Below are positions 9,716 to 20,181 of a stretch of DNA of 64,000 nucleotides, one piece after another (within the stretch, counting starts at the first letter, position 1; each line of letters begins with the position of its first letter). Origin of the DNA: Mesorhizobium sp. C432A (GTDB taxonomy: Bacteria; Pseudomonadota; Alphaproteobacteria; Rhizobiales; Rhizobiaceae); the NCBI RefSeq assembly GCF_030323145.1, contig NZ_CP100470.1, forward strand, positions 496,001 to 560,000, read 5' to 3'. The translations under genes and the position numbers were made by a program. The notes beneath the pieces are model-generated. The model worked only from the letters and a program-made list of their open reading frames with translations, was not told where the DNA came from and did no database searches.

Positions 9716-9873
9716 GTCCGATCTCCTCGTATTCCATCCAACCACATAGCGCCGTGTTCGGCCGGGGGAAACAGCCAGCCGGCCCAAAGATGTGGATGCA
9801 TGGCCAATTGCGGGTAGAGCTTGCGGCGAAAGGCAATTTCCCCGACCTTGCGCGCAACGAACGGACGGATGGT

Positions 9874-10773
9874 ATGATCGACAAGCTCGAATTCTTCATC
9901 GCGCTGGCCAAGGAGGAGCATTTCGGCCGGGCGGCGGAAGCGTGCGGCGTCACGCAGCCGACCTTGTCGGCCGGGATCAAGCAGCTGGAGGGCCAGCTCG
10001 GCGTCATGCTGGTCAATCGCGGTTCGCGCTTTCAGGGGCTGACGCCGGAAGGCAAGCAGGTGCTGGTGTGGGCGCGTCGCATCGTCGGCGATTCCAGGAC
10101 CATGCGCGAAGAGATGCGGGCGGCGCGACATGGCCTGTCCGGGCGTATCCGTATTGCCGCCATCCCAACCGCCCTCGCCATGGTGGCGCGGCTTACGACG
10201 CCATTTCGCGAGAAGCATCCGGGCGTCACCTTCTCTATCCTGTCGCGCACCTCGATCGAGGTGTTGTCGCTGCTCGGCAATTTCGACGTCGATGCCGGCA
10301 TCACCTATCTCGACAACGAGCCTCTCGGACGGGTGACGAGCGTGCCGCTCTATGACGAGCGCTACCAGCTGATCACGGCGGTCGGAAATCCTTATTCGGA
10401 TCGCGACAAAGTGACATGGGCCGAAATCAGCCAGCTGCCGCTCTGCTTGTTGACGCCGGACATGCAGAACCGCCGCATCATCGACCAGCATCTGGCCGAG
10501 GCCGGCGTGCAGGTGCGGCCGACACTGGAATCCAACTCGATGATCGTGCTGTTCTCCCACATACGGACAGGCAAATGGTCGTCGATCATGCCGCTCAACC
10601 TGGCGGAAACATTCGGTTTTTCCGAGCCGATCCGGGCCATTCCGATCGTCGAACCGGATGCCAGCCACACGGTCGGGCTGGTCGCCGCGCCGCGCGAACC
10701 GCACACGCCGCTGGTGCAGGCGCTGCTGGACGAGGCGATGGCGCTGGCAGACGATTTCCGCACCAATCGCTGA
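9874..10773 (+). CDS. LysR-family regulator, probably of the formate dehydrogenase operon
   Basis: A 299-residue LysR-type regulator. The N-terminal winged helix is clear (MIDKLEFFIALAKEEHFGRAAEACGVTQPTLSAGIKQLE, written here in part), followed by the periplasmic-binding-like effector domain. It lies directly upstream of, and in the same direction as, fdsG. LysR genes at this position regulate fds operons in other proteobacteria (FdsR of Cupriavidus necator), so formate sensing is a good guess. The ATG at 9874 is chosen since it starts the conserved HTH; a longer frame begins at 9754. The gap to fdsG holds a palindrome of the LysR T-N11-A form. Confidence 0.85.
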   Translation: MIDKLEFFIALAKEEHFGRAAEACGVTQPTLSAGIKQLEGQLGVMLVNRGSRFQGLTPEGKQVLVWARRIVGDSRTMREEMRAARHGLSGRIRIAAIPTALAMVARLTTPFREKHPGVTFSILSRTSIEVLSLLGNFDVDAGITYLDNEPLGRVTSVPLYDERYQLITAVGNPYSDRDKVTWAEISQLPLCLLTPDMQNRRIIDQHLAEAGVQVRPTLESNSMIVLFSHIRTGKWSSIMPLNLAETFGFSEPIRAIPIVEPDASHTVGLVAAPREPHTPLVQALLDEAMALADDFRTNR

Positions 10774-10798
10774 GCTAGTCATAACTGGTCAATCGGCG

Positions 10799-10817
10799 CG
10801 ATAGAAATTTTCTATCG
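10799..10817. promoter_or_regulatory. Palindromic LysR-type binding site upstream of fdsG
   Basis: CGATAGAA-ATT-TTCTATCG, a perfect 8-3-8 inverted repeat that contains both a T-N11-A motif and ATAG-N7-CTAT. It sits 25 bp after the LysR stop and about 150 bp before fdsG, a usual place for a LysR recognition site. Confidence 0.6.
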
Positions 10818-10841
10818 TGCAACGAAACCGCTTTATTGATT

Positions 10842-10858
10842 TCAGAGGTTTCCTCTGA
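10842..10858. promoter_or_regulatory. Second inverted repeat before fdsG (operator or terminator)
   Basis: TCAGAGG-TTT-CCTCTGA, perfect 7-3-7, followed by TTTCTTA. It could end the LysR transcript or be a second protein site; the short stem and interrupted T-run leave both open. Confidence 0.4.
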
Positions 10859-10967
10859 TTTCTTAAGCACTTAGCGATTAAGCGGCGTAGGCATGTCGTT
10901 GTTCCAAAACCGCTTCATGCTTTTGGACGATTATATGCATCGATCGCTACGATAGGGAGGGCGCTGC

Positions 10968-11443
10968 GTGACGATGCAGCCTGCAAGTACCGAGATACAG
11001 TCGCGCACGGCGGCGATCATCCAGGAGTTGAAGGGCCTCGAAGGCCCCCTGCTGCCGATCCTGCACGAGATCCAGGAAGAATTTGGCCACGTGCCGCAGG
11101 ACGCCGTGCCCGTCATCGCCGATGGGCTGAACCTGTCGAGGGCCGAAGTGCATGGCGTCGTGACCTTCTATCATGATTTCCGTGCCCGGCCGGCTGGCCG
11201 GCATGTGCTCAAGCTCTGCCAGGCGGAAGCCTGCCAGTCGATGGGTTCGGATGCGATCGCCGCAAAGGTCAAGCAGTTGTTGGGCATCGATTTCCATGAG
11301 ACCACCCGCGACGGATCGGTTACACTTGAGCCTGTCTATTGCCTCGGGCTGTGCGCCTGTTCACCGTCGGCGATGCTGGATGGTGAGGTGATCGGGCGGC
11401 TCGATGACGAGAAGATCGAAGAGATCGTCGGGGAGGTACGCTC

Positions 11444-11447
<4 letters not shown>
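10968..11447 (+). CDS. fdsG: NAD-dependent formate dehydrogenase gamma subunit
   Basis: A 159-residue NuoE-like [2Fe-2S] protein. Ligands C84/C89 (KLCQAEACQS) and C125/C129 (VYCLGLCACSP) show the C-x4-C ... C-x3-C pattern. It passes electrons within the soluble NAD+-reducing formate dehydrogenase, alongside FdsB. The GTG at 10968 follows AGGGAGGG with good spacing; an ATG two codons later is the alternative. Its stop overlaps the fdsB start (ATGA), indicating tight coupling. First gene of fdsGBA-fdhD-fdsD. Confidence 0.94.
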
Positions 11448-13000
<1,553 letters not shown>

Positions 13001-13010
13001 GAGCTGGCAG

Positions 13011-15923
13011 ATGAATATCAAGGCCGACTTCCCGACACTCATCGAAGAACTCGATTACGGAACCCCGGAATCGAAGGCGCAAAAGCAGGTTACGCTGATC
13101 GTCGACGGCCGCAGCATCAGCGTGCCGGAGGGTACGTCGATCATGCGCGCGGCGATGGAAGGCGGGGTCGAGATCCCAAAACTCTGCGCCACGGACATGC
13201 TGGACTCGTTCGGCTCCTGCCGCGTCTGCCTGGTCGAGATCGACGGGCGCGGCGGCACGCCGGCATCCTGCACGACCCCCGTCGGCGAAGGCATGGTGGT
13301 GCGCACGCAATCCGAGCGGCTCGACGCCATCCGCCGCGGTGTCATGGAGCTTTACGTCTCCGACCACCCGACCGGCTGGAACGAGAAGGCCGGCACCGGC
13401 GCCAGCGAGTTCGACGTTGTGGCGAAATCGGTCGGCCTGACCGAGAACCGCTTCGGCATTGAGGGCCGCAACCACGTCAAGCAGGAAAACGGCGTCGCGC
13501 CCGGCCATGGCTCGCTGGCGGTCGACTACATCGCCCGCGACGAGTCCAACCCCTATTTCACCTATGATCCGGCGCAATGTATCGTCTGCTCGCGCTGCGT
13601 GCGGGCCTGCGAGGAGGTGCAGGGCACCTTCGCGCTGACGATCGAGGGCCGCGGTTTCGAATCGCGCATGGTCGCCGGCATGCACGAGGATTTCATCGCC
13701 TCCGAATGCGTGTCCTGCGGCGCCTGCGTGCAGGCCTGTCCGACCGATGCGCTGCGTGAAAAGACCGTGCTTGAGAAAGGCATGCCCGAGCGTTCCGCTG
13801 TCACCACCTGCGCCTATTGCGGCGTCGGCTGCTCGTTCAAGGCAGAAGTGAAGGACGACGAAGTCATTCGCATGATGCCCTACAAGGACGGCAAGGCGAA
13901 CCACGGCCACTCCTGCGTGAAGGGCCGTTTCGCCTATGGCTATGCCACCCACAAGGACCGCATCCTGTCGCCTATGATCCGGGAAAAGGTCAGCGATCCC
14001 TGGCGCGAGGTGAGTTGGGAAGAGGCCATCGCCCATACGGCCAAGGAATTCCGCCGTATCCAGTATCAATACGGCCGCACCTCGATCGGCGGTATCACGT
14101 CCTCGCGCTGCACGAATGAAGAGACCTATCTCGTCCAGAAGCTGGTGCGCCAAGGCTTCCGCAACAACAATGTCGACACTTGCGCGCGCGTCTGCCACTC
14201 GCCGACCGGCTACGGCCTCGGCCAGACCTATGGCACCTCGGCCGGCACGCAGGATTTCGATTCCGTCGATTTCACCGATGTCGCCGTCATCATCGGCGCC
14301 AATCCGGCTTCCGCGCACCCGGTGTTCGCCTCGCGGCTGAAAAAGCGGCTGCGCCAGGGCGCCAAGCTGATCGTGCTCGATCCGCGCCGCACCGAAATGG
14401 TCAAGTCGGCGCATATCGAGGCCGACTATCACCTGCCGCTGAAGCCCGGCACCAACGTGGCGGTGCTGACGGCGCTGGCGCATGTCATCGTTACCGAAGG
14501 GCTTTTCGACGAAGCCTTCATCCGCGATCGCTGCGACTGGGCGGAGTTCCAGGATTGGGCTTCTTTCGTCGCCTTGCCGGAAAACAGCCCCGAAATCGTG
14601 GGCAAGCTGTCCGGCGTCGATCCCGAACTGATCCGAGGTGCTGCACGGCTCTATGCCAAGGGCGGCAATGGCGCGATTTATTACGGCCTCGGCGTGACCG
14701 AACACAGCCAGGGTTCGACCACGGTTATGGCTATCGCCAACCTTGCCATGGCGACCGGCAATATCGGCCGCCCGGGCGTCGGGGTGAATCCGCTGCGCGG
14801 CCAGAACAACGTGCAGGGTTCCTGCGACATGGGCTCGTTCCCGCATGAACTGCCGGGCTACCGCCACATCTCCGGCGAGGCGGTGCGCGACATCTATGAG
14901 ACGTTGTGGGGGGTGAAGCTCGACGACGAACCGGGCCTGCGCATCCCCAACATGCTGGATGCCGCCGTCGACGGATCCTTCAAGGGCATCTACATCCAGG
15001 GCGAGGACATCCTGCAATCCGACCCTGATACCAAGCATGTCGCGGCCGGCCTGGCGGCGATGGAATGCGTCGTCGTGCACGACCTGTTCCTCAACGAGAC
15101 AGCCAACTACGCGCATGTCTTCCTGCCGGGCTCGACCTTCCTGGAAAAGGACGGCACCTTCACCAATGCCGAGCGCCGCATCAACATGGTGCGCAAGGTG
15201 CTGGAGCCGAAGGCGCGCTATGCCGACTGGGAAGCGACACAGGAGCTTGCCCGCGCGATCGGGCTGGATTGGAACTACCAGCATCCCTCCGAAATCATGG
15301 ACGAGATCGCCAAAACGACGCCAAGCTTCGCCGGCGTCTCTTTCGATCTGCTCGACCGTGTCGGATCGGTGCAATGGCCCTGCAACGAGAAGGCGCCGCT
15401 CGGCACGCCGATCATGCATATCGACGGCTTCGTGCGCGGCAAGGGCAAGTTCATCCGCACAGAATATGTGGCGACCGACGAGCGGACCGGGCCGCGTTTC
15501 CCGTTGCTGCTGACCACCGGTCGCATCCTCAGCCAGTACAATGTCGGTGCACAGACAAGGCGCACCGAAAACGTCATGTGGCACTCGGAGGACCGGCTGG
15601 AGATCCATCCGCACGATGCCGAGAACCGCGGCCTGCGCGATGGCGACTGGGTGCGGCTGACCAGCCGTTCGGGTGAGACGACGCTGCGTGCGCTGATCAC
15701 CGACCGGGTGTCGCCAGGTGTGGTCTACACAACGTTCCACCATCCCGACACGCAGGCCAACGTCATCACCACCGACTTCTCGGACTGGGCGACCAACTGC
15801 CCGGAGTACAAGGTGACCGCGGTGCAGGTCGGCGCCTCCAACGGGCCTTCGGACTGGCAGCGCGATTATAACGAGCAGGCCGAGCAGAGCCGCCGCATCG
15901 CAAAGCTGGAAGCGGCGGAGTAG
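13011..15923 (+). CDS. fdsA: NAD-dependent formate dehydrogenase alpha subunit (molybdopterin, Fe-S)
   Basis: A 970-residue catalytic subunit. In order: an N-terminal [2Fe-2S] domain (FGSCRVCLVEIDGR), a His-Cys-type and two [4Fe-4S] ferredoxin clusters (CIVCSRCVRACEE, CVSCGACVQACPT), the molybdopterin domain with its own cluster (CAYCGVGC near residue 267), and the active-site block NVDTCARVCHSPTGYG near 389. The Mo ligand is Cys, not selenocysteine, as in FdsA/FdhF of aerobes, with the adjacent His. It oxidises formate to CO2 in the cytoplasm, supplying NADH during growth on C1 compounds or oxalate. An ATG with GGAG 8 nt upstream starts it. A 350-bp repeat-filled gap follows before fdhD. Confidence 0.96.
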   Translation: MNIKADFPTLIEELDYGTPESKAQKQVTLIVDGRSISVPEGTSIMRAAMEGGVEIPKLCATDMLDSFGSCRVCLVEIDGRGGTPASCTTPVGEGMVVRTQSERLDAIRRGVMELYVSDHPTGWNEKAGTGASEFDVVAKSVGLTENRFGIEGRNHVKQENGVAPGHGSLAVDYIARDESNPYFTYDPAQCIVCSRCVRACEEVQGTFALTIEGRGFESRMVAGMHEDFIASECVSCGACVQACPTDALREKTVLEKGMPERSAVTTCAYCGVGCSFKAEVKDDEVIRMMPYKDGKANHGHSCVKGRFAYGYATHKDRILSPMIREKVSDPWREVSWEEAIAHTAKEFRRIQYQYGRTSIGGITSSRCTNEETYLVQKLVRQGFRNNNVDTCARVCHSPTGYGLGQTYGTSAGTQDFDSVDFTDVAVIIGANPASAHPVFASRLKKRLRQGAKLIVLDPRRTEMVKSAHIEADYHLPLKPGTNVAVLTALAHVIVTEGLFDEAFIRDRCDWAEFQDWASFVALPENSPEIVGKLSGVDPELIRGAARLYAKGGNGAIYYGLGVTEHSQGSTTVMAIANLAMATGNIGRPGVGVNPLRGQNNVQGSCDMGSFPHELPGYRHISGEAVRDIYETLWGVKLDDEPGLRIPNMLDAAVDGSFKGIYIQGEDILQSDPDTKHVAAGLAAMECVVVHDLFLNETANYAHVFLPGSTFLEKDGTFTNAERRINMVRKVLEPKARYADWEATQELARAIGLDWNYQHPSEIMDEIAKTTPSFAGVSFDLLDRVGSVQWPCNEKAPLGTPIMHIDGFVRGKGKFIRTEYVATDERTGPRFPLLLTTGRILSQYNVGAQTRRTENVMWHSEDRLEIHPHDAENRGLRDGDWVRLTSRSGETTLRALITDRVSPGVVYTTFHHPDTQANVITTDFSDWATNCPEYKVTAVQVGASNGPSDWQRDYNEQAEQSRRIAKLEAAE

Positions 15924-15965
15924 TCTTGCCACGGCGTTCGACAATAAGAGCTTCAATCTTGACGG

Positions 15966-16225
15966 TTGGTCGACCCCTACTCCGTCAGGAAGGACGCGAG
16001 CTTATGCCGCCTGGCGCCTTTCTTCTCCCTCCGGAGGGGGGAGAGGTGGCGCCGCGAAGCGGCGACGGAGTGGGGGAAGCCGGCCCCGCAACACGCAGCC
16101 GTCGAAAGTCGCGCACAACCCAAAGAGCAGGCAAACCGGCCTATCTGGCGAGCAGTCGACCCCCACTCCGTCAAGCTTCGCCTGACACCTCTCCCCCGGT
16201 CGACGGGGGAGAGGAAAGGCGCGAG
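15966..16225. repeat. Mosaic of inverted GC-rich intergenic repeats between fdsA and fdhD
   Basis: Two inverted copies of one element of about 60 bp face each other. Copy one is near 16022-16076 (arms ending in GGGGGGAGAGGTG and GACGGAGTGGGGG). Copy two, on the other strand, is near 16147-16215 (ACCCCCACTCCGTC, then CACCTCTCCCCC). A third fragment (GACCCCTACTCCGTC) is near 15970. The design matches rhizobial mosaic palindromic elements. No gene is supported in the 349 bp between fdsA and fdhD; an open frame across it only reflects the repeats. Confidence 0.65.
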
Positions 16226-16272
16226 CCTCCACAGCTACTGCTAAGGACGAACAGGGCAGAGGGGCGCGCCTC

Positions 16273-17103
16273 GTGACCCGCAAACGCCAAGCCACCACCC
16301 AAATCTCTCGCCTTGCCCACCGCGCCAGCGGCACGACATCGGCCAACCGCATGGTGCCGGAGGAGACGCCGGTGGCGTTCTCCTTTGCCGGCACCACCCA
16401 TGCGGTGATGATGGCGAGCCCGGCCGATTTCGAGGATTTCGCGCTCGGCTTCTCGCTGACCGAAGGCATCATCGCGTTGCCTGACGAGATAGAGGCGATC
16501 GAGGTCGAGGACCATGGCGCCGGGATCGATATCCAGATCCGGTTGAAGGACCAGGCCAATACGCGCTTCGAGGCGCGACGCAGGCGATTGGCCGGTCCGG
16601 TCGGCTGTGGGCTATGCGGCATCGAATCGATCGAGGAAGCGATGCGCTCGGTCGACAAGGTTGGTGCGTCCAAGCTTACGCTTGAAGCCGACGACATCGT
16701 TCGCTCAGTCAAGCTTTTGTCGAAGGTGCAGCCGCTGCATTCAGAAACCGGCGCCGTGCATGCAGCGGGCTTCTACATTCCCGGCAAAGGCATCGTCATG
16801 GCGCGCGAGGATGTCGGCCGGCACAATGCGCTGGACAAACTGGCCGGCGCGCTGGCCAAGGCCGGCATTGACGGTGCATCGGGCGCGGTGGTGGTGACAT
16901 CACGCGTCTCGGTGGAGATGGTGCAGAAAACGGGGGCGATCGGCTCCGCCTTCATCATCGCCGTGTCGGCGCCGACAGCCCTTGCCATCCGCACCGCCGA
17001 AGAGGCCGGCATGACGCTGGTGGCGCTGGTGCGCGGCGACGATTTCGATGTTTTCACCCACCCTAAACGGGTGGTCTTGGGAGTTGCCCAGCATGTCGCA
17101 TGA
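16273..17103 (+). CDS. fdhD: FdhD sulfurtransferase for formate dehydrogenase
   Basis: A 276-residue FdhD-family protein (FdsC in fds operons). It delivers sulfur from IscS to the molybdenum cofactor of FdsA. Visible marks are EETPVAFSFAG near the N-terminus, DFALGFSLTEGII, the Cys pair GCGLCGIES at about residues 116-119 which carries the persulfide, and VAREDVGRHNA-type block (MAREDVGRHNALDKL). The start is a GTG at 16273. The last 11 bp overlap fdsD. Confidence 0.93.
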   Translation: MTRKRQATTQISRLAHRASGTTSANRMVPEETPVAFSFAGTTHAVMMASPADFEDFALGFSLTEGIIALPDEIEAIEVEDHGAGIDIQIRLKDQANTRFEARRRRLAGPVGCGLCGIESIEEAMRSVDKVGASKLTLEADDIVRSVKLLSKVQPLHSETGAVHAAGFYIPGKGIVMAREDVGRHNALDKLAGALAKAGIDGASGAVVVTSRVSVEMVQKTGAIGSAFIIAVSAPTALAIRTAEEAGMTLVALVRGDDFDVFTHPKRVVLGVAQHVA

Positions 17104-17407
17104 CGAAGAACACATCACGAGCACCGGGGAAAAGCTGGTGCGCATGGCCAACCAGATCGCCGCCTTCTTCCATTCAAGGCCCCGCGAGGAAGGTGTGGCG
17201 GGCGTGGCCGAGCACATCAACAAGTTCTGGGAGCCCAGGATGCGCCGGCAGTTCTTCGAGATGCTGGACAGCGGCGGCGAAGGTTTTGACGAACTCGTCG
17301 TCGTGGCCTCGGCCAGGATCAAGCGGCCGAAGACCGAGGAGCAGGCCGATGTGAGCATCGGCTACGTCCAACCCACGGGTGCAGAGAGCGTCGCTCCCCA
17401 GAAATAG
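17093..17407 (+). CDS. fdsD: Formate dehydrogenase delta subunit
   Basis: A 104-residue protein, MSHDEEHITSTGEKLVRMAN at the start, with the helix-rich block FFHSRPREEGVAGVAEHINKFWEPRMRR that marks FdsD. It is not part of the electron path; it is needed for assembly or maturation of the enzyme. It overlaps fdhD by 11 bp and is the last gene of the operon. Confidence 0.9.
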   Translation: MSHDEEHITSTGEKLVRMANQIAAFFHSRPREEGVAGVAEHINKFWEPRMRRQFFEMLDSGGEGFDELVVVASARIKRPKTEEQADVSIGYVQPTGAESVAPQK

Positions 17408-17543
17408 CCTGCCCCAGAAATGGCGGGCGAACACGGCTCGCGCCGCGGGCTATATTCCTGTCTTCTAAAGTTTGGCTGCCGCATCCGCCGGGCGTCTGCT
17501 ATGGTCGGCGATCAGAAATCGTCTGGCCGGGCGGGATAGCAAC

Positions 17544-19097
17544 GTGAGGCCGATCGAGACGCGATATGCCCTCAGCGGCGACGTGCGGATCGCCTATCAG
17601 GTGGTCGGCCAGGGATCGTTCGACCTGGTTTTCGTGCCCGGCTTCATCTCCAATCTCGACCTGCATTGGGAAGACGAGGGCTACGCCAGGCTCTTGAAAC
17701 GGCTCTCGGCGTTCTCGCGGCTGATCCTGTTCGACAAGCGCGGCACCGGCCTGTCCGACCGCGTCGACCCACGCCACCTGCCGAGCCTCGAAACCCGCAT
17801 GGACGATGTGCGCGCGGTGATGGATGCCACCGGCAGCGGCCGCGCGGCCTTGCTCGGCGCTTCGGAAGGCGCGCCGATGGCAATGTTGTTTGCCGCCACC
17901 TATCCGGAACGGACACGAGCGCTGGCGCTCTATGGCGGTTATGCGCATTTCCACAAATGGGTGATGTCGCCGGAGCGCCTCGAGGCCTTCATCGCGACGG
18001 CCGGCACGGAATGGGGCACGGGCGCCACACTGCCCAACTTCGCTCCCGGCCGGGTAGATGATGCGCATTTCACCCAGTGGTGGGCCCGCTTCGAGCGGCT
18101 GTCGGCCAGTCCGACGGCAGCGGCCGCTCTTGCCCGAATGAATGCCGGGATCGACGTGCGCGGCGTGCTTTCGGCGATCGGCGCACCGACCCTGCTCATC
18201 CATCGCCGCAACGACGCGCGGGTCGACCCCGGAGCCAGCCGCTTTCTGGCGAAAAACATCTCGAATGCGCGACTGGTCGAGGTCCCCGGGCGCGACCACC
18301 CGATCTGGACCGGCGATGTCGACCGGGTGGCCGACCTGATCGAGGAATTCCTGACCGGCGAGCGTGCCGTGGCCGAAGCGGAGCGCGTGCTTGCCGCTCT
18401 TCTGGCGACACGCATCTACGACACGGCGCGGGTTGGCGACCGCATGTGGAGCGAACGTAGCGAGCGCTTCCAGGAGAGCTGGCAGCAGCTGGTCGGCCGT
18501 CATGGCGGACGCGTCGCCGGCATCCATGGCGAATTGATGATCTCGCGCTTCGACGGGCCGGCGCGGGCCATACGCTGCGCGGCGGCACTGCGCGATGCGG
18601 CGCAACATGTGGGCATTGCAAGCGCCCAGGGCGCCCATGTCGGTGAGGTCGAAATGCGCGGGCCGCCGGTGGGGCTGATGGCACGGGTGACGATGCAGAT
18701 CGCCGCCCATGCCGGGCGCGGCGATATTCTGGCGTCGCGGCTGGCCGCCGATCTGGCGGCGGGGTCCGGCCTGCATTTCATCGATGCCGGGCGTGTCACG
18801 GTGGATGAGCTGGACGAGCCGCTGGCGCTGGTCCAGGCAACGTCGGAACAGCACCTGGAGCCGGCCTGCCGCCCCAAGGCGAAACCCGCCGAGCCGGCTC
18901 AACTGACGGCGCGCGAAAGCGAGGTGGTGATCCTGATCGCCGACGGCAAGAGCAATGCCGCGATCGCCGCCGAGCTGAGGCTCAGCGAGCATACGGTCAA
19001 GCGTCATGTCGCCAACATATTGCTGAAGCTCGATTTGCCGTCACGGGCGGCGGCAGCGGCATTTTCCGCCAGGCAGGCTGGCCCGGACGGGCCATAG
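17544..19097 (+). CDS. LuxR-type regulator fused to an alpha/beta hydrolase and a degenerate nucleotide cyclase domain
   Basis: About 517 residues from a GTG start; a TTG 24 codons upstream is possible. Three parts: an alpha/beta hydrolase (residues 1-265) with nucleophile elbow LLGASEGAPMA (Ser107), Asp-containing IHRRNDARVD and His near 251 (GRDHPIW); a class III cyclase-like domain (about 270-430) with FDGPARAIRCAAALRDA and a GEVEMRG strand; and a C-terminal LuxR/NarL helix-turn-helix (TARESEVVILIADGKSNAAIAAELRLSEHTVKRH region, about 453-515). Both metal Asp positions of the cyclase are changed (TRIYDT where TDIVGS is usual; HGELMI where GDGFF is usual), so no cAMP synthesis is expected; it may be a ligand or dimer module. 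It lies directly upstream of the exported AhpD gene and may regulate it. Confidence 0.8.
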   Translation: MRPIETRYALSGDVRIAYQVVGQGSFDLVFVPGFISNLDLHWEDEGYARLLKRLSAFSRLILFDKRGTGLSDRVDPRHLPSLETRMDDVRAVMDATGSGRAALLGASEGAPMAMLFAATYPERTRALALYGGYAHFHKWVMSPERLEAFIATAGTEWGTGATLPNFAPGRVDDAHFTQWWARFERLSASPTAAAALARMNAGIDVRGVLSAIGAPTLLIHRRNDARVDPGASRFLAKNISNARLVEVPGRDHPIWTGDVDRVADLIEEFLTGERAVAEAERVLAALLATRIYDTARVGDRMWSERSERFQESWQQLVGRHGGRVAGIHGELMISRFDGPARAIRCAAALRDAAQHVGIASAQGAHVGEVEMRGPPVGLMARVTMQIAAHAGRGDILASRLAADLAAGSGLHFIDAGRVTVDELDEPLALVQATSEQHLEPACRPKAKPAEPAQLTARESEVVILIADGKSNAAIAAELRLSEHTVKRHVANILLKLDLPSRAAAAAFSARQAGPDGP

Positions 19098-19207
19098 GGA
19101 CCATGGCGCTTTCGGGCGAAGCGGCCAGGTGGGGTCGAGGCGTACCAATTCTCTCCATGCAGGCCAGGCGGATGTCGCCGGGAAAGGCACTGCGGATGGA
19201 GGATGCA

Positions 19208-19687
19208 ATGCTGAATTCAAACAGGTCGATCAAATCGCTGGTGATAGCGGCAGGCGTTGGCGCGCTGTTCACGATCGCTCCCGCCAGAGCCGAGGATGCC
19301 TCGGCGGCCGCCGCCTACAAGGACATCGAGGCGACGCTCGGCTCAGTGCCGGACATGTTCAAGACGCTGCCCGATGTCGCGGTTGCCGGCGCCTGGGCCG
19401 AGATCAAGGGTGTGCAGCTCAACCCCAAGACCGCGCTCGACGGCAAGACCAAGGAACTGCTGGGGCTGGCCGTCGCCTCGCAGATCCCCTGCCAGTACTG
19501 CATCTATTTCCACACCGAGGCCGCCAAGCTCAATGGCGCGACCGATGAGGAGATCAAGGAGGCGATCGCGATGGCGGCCATCGTGCGCCACTGGTCGACG
19601 ATGCTCAACGGCAGCCAGGTCGATTTCGCGACCTTCAAACAACAGACCGACGGGGTGTTCGCAGCCGTCAAAGCCAAGTCGCAGTGA
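19208..19687 (+). CDS. Exported AhpD-like / carboxymuconolactone decarboxylase-family protein
   Basis: A 159-residue protein with a Sec signal peptide (RSIKSLVIAAGVGALFTI, then APARA-ED, cleavage after about residue 28). The mature part is an all-helical AhpD-like domain with C95-x-x-C98-x3-H102 (IPCQYCIYFH), the redox and acid-base site of AhpD-type peroxidases. AhpD is normally cytoplasmic and reduced by lipoamide, so export to the periplasm means an unknown reductant or a non-peroxidase role. The ATG at 19208 is chosen because GGAGG lies 5 nt before it. A hairpin follows the stop, then two small genes in the same direction. Confidence 0.82.
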   Translation: MLNSNRSIKSLVIAAGVGALFTIAPARAEDASAAAAYKDIEATLGSVPDMFKTLPDVAVAGAWAEIKGVQLNPKTALDGKTKELLGLAVASQIPCQYCIYFHTEAAKLNGATDEEIKEAIAMAAIVRHWSTMLNGSQVDFATFKQQTDGVFAAVKAKSQ

Positions 19688-19692
19688 AAGAA

Positions 19693-19717
19693 AATGCCGG
19701 GCGGTGCGCCGGGCATT
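19693..19717 (+). terminator. Weak hairpin after the AhpD-like gene
   Basis: AATGCC and GGCATT enclose a GC-rich centre that pairs further with one mismatch. It begins 5 bp after the stop codon, but only TGCTTGTG follows, without a clean T-run. It could be a terminator or a processing hairpin between this gene and the next. Confidence 0.4.
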
Positions 19718-19763
19718 GCTTGTGATCATTCAACCGCCCGATCAACGGGCCATGGAGGAGAAG

Positions 19764-20126
19764 ATGCTGACCAAGACGCAGAGCGTGGACGGCGCGGCGA
19801 TCAAGAAAGCGATCGAAGGACGGGACGGCAGGATGCTCGCTAGCTTCTATGCCGACGACGCACTGGTGCGGGTGATCGACCGCAACAATCCGCCGAGCAA
19901 GCCGCGCGAGATCCGCGGCCGGGCGGCGATCAGCACCTTCTGGGACGACATCTGCAGCCGGGCGATGACCCACAAGGTCGACACCACCATCGCCGATGGC
20001 GACAATCTCGCCTTCACCCAGGCCTGCGCCTATCCGGACGGAACGAAAGTGTTCTGCGCGGCGATGCTGGAGCTGAAGAATGGGCGGATTGCACGACAGA
20101 CCGTCGTGCAGGCCTGGGACGAGTAG
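19764..20126 (+). CDS. SnoaL/NTF2-like small protein
   Basis: A 120-residue protein with the cone-shaped alpha+beta barrel pattern of the NTF2/SnoaL group: helix with AIEGRDGRMLASFYADDALV, then RVIDRNNPPSKPREIRGRAAI and FWDDICS, then strands ending in ELKNGRIARQTVVQAWDE. These are ligand-binding or isomerase/hydrolase folds; no catalytic residue set is diagnostic here. ATG 19764 has an excellent GGAGGAG just upstream; an ATG four codons earlier is less well placed. It lies between the AhpD-like gene and another small gene, all in one direction, which suggests a shared operon. Confidence 0.72.
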   Translation: MLTKTQSVDGAAIKKAIEGRDGRMLASFYADDALVRVIDRNNPPSKPREIRGRAAISTFWDDICSRAMTHKVDTTIADGDNLAFTQACAYPDGTKVFCAAMLELKNGRIARQTVVQAWDE

Positions 20127-20181
20127 TTCCACCGCGGAAAGATCAACCGCGGTTTGGGCCGCAAAACTGGAGGAGACAAAA

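Noticed and set aside
15926..16276. Open frame of 116 codons between fdsA and fdhD
   Set aside because: It runs through inverted repeats, the product is low-complexity Arg/Pro, and no ribosome site precedes it.
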